Origin: an uncultured Gemmatimonadota bacterium
GTDB taxonomy: Bacteria > Gemmatimonadota > Gemmatimonadetes > Gemmatimonadales > Gemmatimonadaceae
NCBI GenBank assembly: GCA_902825965.1
Contig: CADEDA010000008.1
Coordinates: 1-64,000 of the forward strand
Direction: 5' to 3'
Length of the DNA stretch: 64,000 nucleotides
The position numbers and the translations under genes were made by a program. The notes under the pieces were generated by a model. That model saw only the letters and a list, made by a program, of their open reading frames with translations, was not told where the DNA came from and did not search any database. Of this stretch, positions 58,300 through 64,000 are shown piece by piece. Positions within the stretch are counted from its first letter, which is position 1. The number at the start of each line of letters is the position of its first letter.

Positions 58300-58994
58300 C
58301 CCGTCGTGCCCTTGCTGCCGTTGCCTTGCTCTCCAGCGTCGCGACCGCGTTGTCGGCGCAGGTCGGCCACACCCCGCAGGCCAGCCCGTACCAGGACCTG
58401 CGCGGCACGCAGTCCGTGACGCTCTCCATCGGCTCGATCGCGCCGGGCCGGGATCCCGCCGGGGTGGCGCCGGGCTCGGGCCTGCTGCTCACCGCACGGC
58501 ACGACCTCCGCATGACCGGCCCGCTCTGGCTGACGTCGCGGGTCGCGTACGCGCCGGGCCTCACGCGCCAGATGAAGGATCCGCTGCTGACCGGCGCCGC
58601 GCGCAACGTCGGCGAGTCCACGCGTCCGCTGACCATCGTCGAGACCGGCCTGCTGTTCAACATCACCGGCAACAAGGCGTGGAAGCGCCTCGCGCCGCAC
58701 GTGCACCTCGACCTCGGCATGGCACTGGGCGGCACGAACCGGTTCGACGTGGGCGGCTACCGCTTCGGCAACAAGTTCGTGTTCTCCTACGGCGCCGGCA
58801 CGCGGATCGCGACGGGCTCGGCGTGGGAGGTGCAGGTGGACCTCACGCAGTCGCTCTGGCAGTACAAGTACCCGCAGGAGTACGGCGGCGACGGCAGCGT
58901 GGACGACGAGTCGATCCTCGGGCGCGGCGGGTTGTCGGCCTGGGTGGGCAACACGCGATTGAGCGTGGGGCTCAGCCGCGCCTTCTTCCGCTGA
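58296..58994 (+). CDS. Outer-membrane beta-barrel-like protein
   Basis: 232 residues from GTG 58296, sharing GTGA with the gpmI stop, with GGAG upstream. Signal peptide ALAAVALLSSVATALSAQ. The rest alternates polar and hydrophobic residues in strands (QSVTLSIGSIAPG, LWLTSRVAYAPG, FVFSYGAGTRIATG, TRLSVGLSRAFFR), consistent with an eight- to ten-strand barrel. No family recognised. Confidence 0.75.
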   Translation: MTRRALAAVALLSSVATALSAQVGHTPQASPYQDLRGTQSVTLSIGSIAPGRDPAGVAPGSGLLLTARHDLRMTGPLWLTSRVAYAPGLTRQMKDPLLTGAARNVGESTRPLTIVETGLLFNITGNKAWKRLAPHVHLDLGMALGGTNRFDVGGYRFGNKFVFSYGAGTRIATGSAWEVQVDLTQSLWQYKYPQEYGGDGSVDDESILGRGGLSAWVGNTRLSVGLSRAFFR

Positions 58995-58999
58995 CCGCC

Positions 59000-59416
59000 G
59001 TGCGCGCCACCCTCACGCGCCGCGTCACCTTCTCCGCCGCCCATCGGTATCGGCGGCCGGAATGGGACGACGCCAGGAACGCGGCGGTGTTCGGCGCCTG
59101 CGCGCGCCCCAACTGGCATGGGCACACCTACGTCTGCGACGTCACGGTGGGCGGGGAGGTCGATCCGCTCACGGGTTTCTGTGCGGACCTGGGCGCGCTC
59201 GACGCCGCGCTCCGGACGCGCGTGGTGGACGCGCTGGACCACCGCAACCTCGTGCTCGACGTGCCGGCCTTCGCGGAGGGACGGCTGATCCCCACCTCCG
59301 AGAACCTCGCGCGATGGATCGCGGACGAGGTGCAGGCCGCGCTCGGCAGCGCCACACGCGTGCTCCGGGTGCGCGTGGCCGAGGAGCCCGGACTCTGGGC
59401 CGAGGTCGAGGGATGA
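59000..59416 (+). CDS. 6-pyruvoyl-tetrahydropterin synthase/QueD-family protein
   Basis: 138 residues from GTG 59000, five bases after the barrel gene. Zinc histidines His15 (FSAAHR), His40 and His42 (NWHGHTY); Cys34 in GACARPNWHGH takes the catalytic position; a conserved Glu lies in VAEEPGLWAEVE. QueD makes 6-carboxy-tetrahydropterin for queuosine; the same fold also makes biopterin. No queC or queE is nearby, so the product is not settled. It overlaps the molybdenum-cofactor fusion gene by four bases. Confidence 0.88.
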   Translation: MRATLTRRVTFSAAHRYRRPEWDDARNAAVFGACARPNWHGHTYVCDVTVGGEVDPLTGFCADLGALDAALRTRVVDALDHRNLVLDVPAFAEGRLIPTSENLARWIADEVQAALGSATRVLRVRVAEEPGLWAEVEG

Positions 59417-60519
59417 GGTGCACCGGGGTGATCCTCGCCGGTGGTGCGGCGACGCGCTACGGCGGTCACCCCAAGGGACTGGAGCGGGTCGGCGGGGTGC
59501 GCATCATCGATCGCGTCGCGCACGCCCTGCAGGAGAGCTGCGACGAGCTGTTGCTCGTCGCCAACGCCGACGATGCCTCCTCATGGCTGACCGGCATGCC
59601 GCTCGTGCGCGACCTGCGGCCGGGAGAAGGTGCCCTCGGCGGCTTGCTCACCGCACTCACACACGCCGGCGACGCCGCGATCGTGGTGGCCTGGGACATG
59701 CCGTTCGTGGACGGGGCGCTGCTCCGCGCGCTGCGCGCGCGCGGCGAGCGCGGCGACGTCGATGCGGTCCTGCCCGAGCATGACGGTTCCCCGCGCGGGC
59801 TCGAGCCGCTCTGCGCCTGGTACTCGGCGCGCTGCCGGCCGGCGATCGCCGCCAGCCTCGACGCGGGTGACCGCCGCGCGGTCGCCTTCCACGATGCGGT
59901 CCGCGTCGCGCGCCTGCCGCTCGACGAGGTGCGACGCTTCGGCGAGCCGGCGCGACTGTTCGCCAACGTCAACGCGCCGGCCGACCTGCCGCGCACGCCA
60001 CCCATGCTCGCCGTGGTGGGGCGGAAGCACGCCGGCAAGACGACCCTGGTGGTGCGATTGGCGGCGGCACTCACCGCCCGCGGGCATCGCGTGATGACAC
60101 TCAAGCACAGCTCGCACACCTTCGCACTCGAGTCCGAAGGACGCGACACCTACCGCCACTTCCACGAGGGCAACGCCGAGCGGGTGGCGATGGCCGCTCC
60201 CGACACCTTCGCGCTCGTGCAGCGTTGGGACCGGCCGCTCGCGCCGGAGGTGATCGCCGCGACGTACTTCGCCGACGCCGACCTCGTGCTCTGCGAGGGC
60301 TACAAGACCTCGGCATTGCCGAAGGTCGAGATCGCCCGGGCGGCGGTGCACGCCGAGCCACTGTGGCGCGACGCGTCGGCCGACGATCGCAGCTGGGAGG
60401 CCCTCGTCAGCGACCTGCCCGCGCACGATTTTGCAGGGGCACACTTCGCCCTCGACACCGCCGACTGGTTCGAGGCGCTGGTCGCTTGGACCGAGCGCCG
60501 CTTCCTCACGCCCCGCTGA
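59413..60519 (+). CDS. MobA-MobB fusion for molybdenum-cofactor maturation
   Basis: 368 residues. N-terminal MobA guanylyltransferase about 1-190: ILAGGAATRYGGHPKGLERVGG, GALGGLLTAL, WDMPFVD. C-terminal MobB GTP-binding domain about 195-368: AVVGRKHAGKTTLVVRL P-loop, TLKHSSHTF, EGYKTSALPKVEIAR. Makes molybdopterin guanine dinucleotide. Two proteins that are usually separate are joined here. moeA lies two genes downstream. Confidence 0.93.
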   Translation: MRCTGVILAGGAATRYGGHPKGLERVGGVRIIDRVAHALQESCDELLLVANADDASSWLTGMPLVRDLRPGEGALGGLLTALTHAGDAAIVVAWDMPFVDGALLRALRARGERGDVDAVLPEHDGSPRGLEPLCAWYSARCRPAIAASLDAGDRRAVAFHDAVRVARLPLDEVRRFGEPARLFANVNAPADLPRTPPMLAVVGRKHAGKTTLVVRLAAALTARGHRVMTLKHSSHTFALESEGRDTYRHFHEGNAERVAMAAPDTFALVQRWDRPLAPEVIAATYFADADLVLCEGYKTSALPKVEIARAAVHAEPLWRDASADDRSWEALVSDLPAHDFAGAHFALDTADWFEALVAWTERRFLTPR

Positions 60520-60545
60520 CCGCGCCCCCACTCACCGGCCCCGCC

Positions 60546-62120
60546 ATGACCCGCTCCTGCCTCCACCGCTCCGCGCTGCTCTGGGTGCTGCTCGCCGCAC
60601 CGCTCGTCGGTGCGGCGTGCCAGGCGCGCCCGAGTGTCGTCCCGACGCCGGATGCCGCCACCGAGCCCGGCACCACGACCGCGGGACCGCGTTGGACCGG
60701 GGCGCCGGCACGCGTGGGCACGACCGCACGGCGCGGGCTCCGCACGCTGGCGGATTCGCTGCTCGACGACCGCGTGTTCCGCTCGGCGCACTGGGGCGTG
60801 CTCGTGGTGGACCCGGTGCACGGCGACACGCTGTACTCGCGCAATTCGGGCAAGCTGTTCATGCCCGCCTCCAACCAGAAGCTGGTGACGGGTGCGGTCG
60901 CGCTCGCCGTGCTCGGCGCGGACTACCGCTGGGAGACACGCGTGCTCGGTGCCGCCTCACCCGTGGATGGCGTCCTCACGGGTGACCTCGCCGTGGTCGC
61001 GGCGGGCGATCCCACCTGGAGCGATTCCCTCGCCGGCGGCGACGTGCTCGCGCCGATGCGCGCGTTCGCTGACAGCCTCCATGCGCGCGGCATCCGCGAG
61101 GTCACCGGGCGGCTGTTGCGCGGGGCCGATCACTTCCCGGATTCGACCCTCGGATACGGCTGGGCCTGGGACGACCTCGACTACTCGTACTCGGCGCCGG
61201 TGGACGAGCTGTTCTTCAACGAAGGCTACGCGACGATCACCGTGGTCGGCGGCGCCATCGCGGGGCAGCCCGTGCAGGTGCGTCGCGCGCCGAGCCGCGT
61301 GGTGCCGGAGCTCGCGCGCGTGGATGTCGTCACGGCGGACACCGGGCGCTCGCGGGTGCAGTGGACCGCCGACGTGCGTGGTGCTCGACCGGCGCTGACC
61401 CTCACCGGCCGCGTCCGCGCCGGTGACTCCGTGACCGTGGACGTGGCGCTGCGCGATCCGGCGGGCGCCTGGCTCGACGCATTCGCCGAGGTACTGCTCG
61501 CGCGTGGGATCGTGCTGCGCGGCGGCGTCGATGCACGGAGCATCGCCGACACCACGGGCATGGTCACGCTCGCCTCGCGCCGCTCACCGCCGCTCGCGCA
61601 GGTGCTCGCCCGCTTCGAGAAGCCCTCGCAGAACCAGATCGGCGAGTTGCTGTTCAAGACGCTGGGGCTGCACCGCACGGGTGTGGGCACGGCGGACAGC
61701 GGCCGCGTCGTCGTCGAACGGCAACTCGTCGCCTGGGGCATCGACAGCGCCGGGTTCGCCGTGCGCGACGGCAGTGGCCTCTCGCGCCACGACTACCTCA
61801 CGCCCGAGACCGTGCTCCGCGTGCTCGACACGATGCGCCGGCACCCGGACTTCCGCGTCTTCTACGACGCCCTGCCGGTCGCCGGGCGCGAAGGCACGCT
61901 GCGCACGCGCATGCGCGGGTCACCCGCGGAGGGCAACTTGCGCGCGAAGACCGGCACGCTCGACAAGGCACGTGCGCTCTCGGGGTACCTGACCAGCGGT
62001 GACGGACGCTTGCTGCTGGTCTCGATGCTCGCGAACAACCACGTGGTGCCCAACCGCGAGGTCGAGCGGGTGCAGGACGCGATCGCGGTCTGGCTGGCCG
62101 GCACGGCGCTCGACCGCTGA
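60546..62120 (+). CDS. D-alanyl-D-alanine carboxypeptidase/endopeptidase (PBP4, S13)
   Basis: 524 residues. Signal with a lipobox (LVGAAC), so probably a lipoprotein; then an Ala/Pro/Thr-rich spacer. S13 motifs: SxxK in FMPASNQKL near 108, SxN in KPSQNQIGELL near 360, KTG in RAKTGTLDKA near 478, plus DGSGLSRHD near 410. It trims or cleaves peptidoglycan cross-links. It lies between two molybdenum-cofactor genes, 26 bases after mobAB, and overlaps moeA by one base. Confidence 0.93.
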   Translation: MTRSCLHRSALLWVLLAAPLVGAACQARPSVVPTPDAATEPGTTTAGPRWTGAPARVGTTARRGLRTLADSLLDDRVFRSAHWGVLVVDPVHGDTLYSRNSGKLFMPASNQKLVTGAVALAVLGADYRWETRVLGAASPVDGVLTGDLAVVAAGDPTWSDSLAGGDVLAPMRAFADSLHARGIREVTGRLLRGADHFPDSTLGYGWAWDDLDYSYSAPVDELFFNEGYATITVVGGAIAGQPVQVRRAPSRVVPELARVDVVTADTGRSRVQWTADVRGARPALTLTGRVRAGDSVTVDVALRDPAGAWLDAFAEVLLARGIVLRGGVDARSIADTTGMVTLASRRSPPLAQVLARFEKPSQNQIGELLFKTLGLHRTGVGTADSGRVVVERQLVAWGIDSAGFAVRDGSGLSRHDYLTPETVLRVLDTMRRHPDFRVFYDALPVAGREGTLRTRMRGSPAEGNLRAKTGTLDKARALSGYLTSGDGRLLLVSMLANNHVVPNREVERVQDAIAVWLAGTALDR

Positions 62121-63376
62121 TGCTCTCGGTCCCCGACGCGGCGGAACGGATCACGGCGGCGTTCGCGCCGCTGCCGACCGAGACGGTGGCGCTGCGCGCG
62201 GCGCGCGGGCGCGTGTTGGCGCGTGACGTGGTGTCGCCCGTCACGCTGCCGCACTGGACCAACTCGGCGATGGACGGCTACGCCGTGCGCGCCGTGGACG
62301 TGGCCGGCGCGAGCGCCGCGGAACCGGCGGAGCTGCCGGTGCTGGAGACCGTCGCCGCGGGTGCCTTCCCCACGCGCGCACTCGCACCGGGCGAGGCGAT
62401 CCGGGTGATGACCGGCGCGCCGGTGCCCGACGGTGCCGACTCGGTGATCCGCGTGGAGGACACCGACGGCGGCGTGTCGCGGGTGCGCGTGACCTCGGCG
62501 CGGGACGCCGGGAAGAACCTGCGGCCGCGCGGCGAGGACTTGCAGGCCGGCGCCGTCGCACTGCCGCAGGGCACGGTCATCGGGCCCGCGCAACTGGGAG
62601 TACTCGCGTCCGTGGGGTGCGCGGAGGTGCCCGTGCACCGTCGTCCACGCGTCGTGATCATCGGCTCGGGTGACGAGCTGGTCGACCTCGACCGATTCGA
62701 CCAGGTGCTCGCGGGCCGTCGCATCGTGAGTTCCAACGCCTACACGATCGCCGCGCTGGTGGAAGCGAATGGCGGCGAGGCGATCGACCTCGGCCATTGT
62801 CGCGACTCCCTGCCGGACATGCAGGCGCTGCTCGCGCGCGCGTTGGCGGAGTCGCCGGACCTGCTGGTGACCACCGCCGGCGTCTCCGTCGGCGAGTTCG
62901 ACCACACGCGTGCGGCGTTGGAGTCGCTGGGTGCGGCGCTGGACTTCTGGAAGGTGCGCATGCGGCCCGGCGCCCCGCTGGGCTTCGGTCGCGTCGGCAG
63001 CACGCCCTGGCTGGGCCTGCCGGGCAACCCGGTCTCGGCGATGGTGACGGCCGAGCTCTTCCTGCGGCCGGCCGTGCGACGCATGCTCGGCCATCGTGCC
63101 GTGCACCATCGCCCGGTCCGGGTGCAGCTCGACGAACCGGTGACGATCCACGCGCGGCTGACGCACTTCCTGCGCGCCGTGGTGACGCCACAGGCGGACG
63201 GGAGCCTGCATGCGCGGCTCACCGGGCCGCAGGGCTCGGCGATCCTCACGTCGATGTCGCTCGCGAACGCGCTGCTGGTGGTACCCGAGGACCGCTCGAC
63301 CGTGGAGGCGGGCGAATCGCTCTCGGCGCTGTTGCTCGGCGACCACGCAGCGTCCGCCACCGCGTTCACCCTGTGA
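62120..63376 (+). CDS. moeA: MoeA molybdopterin molybdenumtransferase
   Basis: 418 residues. Inserts molybdate into adenylylated molybdopterin. Motifs: PHWTNSAMDGYAVRA near 48, VMTGAPVPDGADSVIRVED near 95, IGSGDELVD near 180, SSNAYTIAALV, GVSVGEFD and LPGNPVSAMV near 298. All domains I-IV are present. The ATG overlaps the PBP4 stop (TGATG), and its stop overlaps the next gene (GTGA). Confidence 0.95.
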   Translation: MLSVPDAAERITAAFAPLPTETVALRAARGRVLARDVVSPVTLPHWTNSAMDGYAVRAVDVAGASAAEPAELPVLETVAAGAFPTRALAPGEAIRVMTGAPVPDGADSVIRVEDTDGGVSRVRVTSARDAGKNLRPRGEDLQAGAVALPQGTVIGPAQLGVLASVGCAEVPVHRRPRVVIIGSGDELVDLDRFDQVLAGRRIVSSNAYTIAALVEANGGEAIDLGHCRDSLPDMQALLARALAESPDLLVTTAGVSVGEFDHTRAALESLGAALDFWKVRMRPGAPLGFGRVGSTPWLGLPGNPVSAMVTAELFLRPAVRRMLGHRAVHHRPVRVQLDEPVTIHARLTHFLRAVVTPQADGSLHARLTGPQGSAILTSMSLANALLVVPEDRSTVEAGESLSALLLGDHAASATAFTL

Positions 63377-64000
63377 GCACACCGCCGGAGGGCCTGAGCG
63401 CCTCGCTGCGCGCGCTGGACCAGCGCTTCATGCTGGTCGAGGAGCCGGTGGAGATGCCCTTCGGGCGCGTGACGCTCGAGAAGCCGCGCAGCGCGGACGA
63501 CCTCATCAGCGAGGCGGATTTCGCCAAGGACGAGCGCCTGCCCTACTGGGCGGACCTCTGGTCGGCGTCCATCATCCTCGCGTCGTTCATCGAGACCGCG
63601 CTGGGCGGGGCCGGCGCGCCACATCCCACAGGAGCCGCGCCTGTGGATGGCCGGCGGCCGCGGGCGCTGGAGCTCGGTTGCGGTCTCGGTCTCGTGACCA
63701 TCGCCGCGCTACGCGCCGGCTACGACGTCACCGCGACCGACTACTACGCCGACGCCACGCTGATCACCGCGCGCAACGCGCTGCGCAACACCGGGCGCGC
63801 GCCGACCACGCGGATGGTCGACTGGCGCGCCCTCCCCGACGACCTCGGCCGGTACGAGTTGGTCGTCGCGGCGGACGTGCTGTACGAGCCGCCGCATGCG
63901 ACGCTGGTCTCCGAGGTGATCGCACGCGCACTGGCGCCCGGCGGACGTGCGTTGCTCGCCGACCAGGGGCGGGTGGCGTTGAGTGCCTTCCTCGATGCGT
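63373..64000 (+). CDS. SAM-dependent methyltransferase of the lysine/nicotinamide (Methyltransf_16) type, partial
   Basis: From GTG 63373 the frame is open to the window end (209 codons read). Residues 45-70 KDERLPYWADLWSASIILASF and the SAM motif LELGCGLGLVTIAALRAGYDVTATDY near 100, then VVAADVLYEP near 170, are characteristic of the protein-lysine methyltransferase-like family. The C-terminus is outside the window. It overlaps moeA by four bases. Confidence 0.85.
   Translation, partial: MSTPPEGLSASLRALDQRFMLVEEPVEMPFGRVTLEKPRSADDLISEADFAKDERLPYWADLWSASIILASFIETALGGAGAPHPTGAAPVDGRRPRALELGCGLGLVTIAALRAGYDVTATDYYADATLITARNALRNTGRAPTTRMVDWRALPDDLGRYELVVAADVLYEPPHATLVSEVIARALAPGGRALLADQGRVALSAFLDA

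Overview
This 64 kb window is a GC-rich, almost fully coding stretch of a Gram-negative chromosome: outer-membrane receptors and barrels, LPS-type sugar transferases and kinases, lipoproteins, GTG and TTG starts, and operons whose genes overlap by 1 to 8 bases. Gene content points to Gemmatimonadota: a clade II nitrous-oxide reductase cluster with a Sec-type NosZ, prenyltransferase, decarboxylase and methylase genes that fit menaquinone rather than ubiquinone synthesis, and many exported proteins with a signal peptide ending in AQ. This is inference from gene content. No marker gene such as rRNA lies in the window. I saw no rRNA, tRNA, CRISPR array, insertion sequence or phage gene.

Layout. 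0.07-2 kb: clpX and engB. 2-7.9 kb: a hexapeptide acyltransferase, then (minus strand) a barrel-like outer-membrane protein, a PilB/GspE ATPase fused to a receiver domain, and a Nudix hydrolase. 7.9-12.8 kb (plus): trpE, then a tightly coupled trio of FHA-GAF-adenylate cyclase, Kdo-kinase-like protein and family 9 glycosyltransferase. 12.9-20.5 kb: the nitrous-oxide block. nosZ, a NosB-like membrane protein, nosL, nosD, nosF, nosY and a lipoprotein cytochrome c read leftward. An NsrR-type regulator and a small four-helix heme-copper-like protein read rightward. The intergenic region carries a near-perfect NsrR operator overlapping both putative -10 elements.

20.4-27.4 kb (minus): maf, dtd, a propeller-M28 peptidase, then glmM and glmS ended by a perfect 16-bp hairpin. 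27.5-33.8 kb (plus): an acyl-CoA-synthetase-like protein without its usual catalytic C-terminus, a seven-helix histidine kinase, a LuxR-type regulator, then a TonB-dependent receptor. 33.9-40.8 kb (plus): a cystathionine synthase/lyase, an M48 peptidase, purD, fpg, a short UvrC-like nuclease, an AraC-type regulator and an exported protein.

40.8-45.0 kb (minus): menG/ubiE, ubiD, ubiA and ubiX homologues plus a YfcE-type phosphodiesterase. The set fits late menaquinone synthesis by the futalosine route. 45.1-47.5 kb (plus): an ECF sigma factor, a zinc-finger anti-sigma factor and a bactofilin-like membrane protein. 47.5-56.6 kb (minus): guaB, an APC permease, a DHH phosphoesterase and an Mrp ATPase; upstream lie a small DUF2281-like protein, an M15-like protein with calcium loops, an L,D-transpeptidase, a small anchored protein and an SH3 protein. 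56.7-64 kb (plus): gpmI, a barrel protein, queD, a mobA-mobB fusion, a PBP4-type carboxypeptidase, moeA and a methyltransferase cut by the window end.

Several genes without a Shine-Dalgarno sequence have a TAGATT-like hexamer ending 5 to 7 bases before the start codon, which suggests leaderless transcripts.
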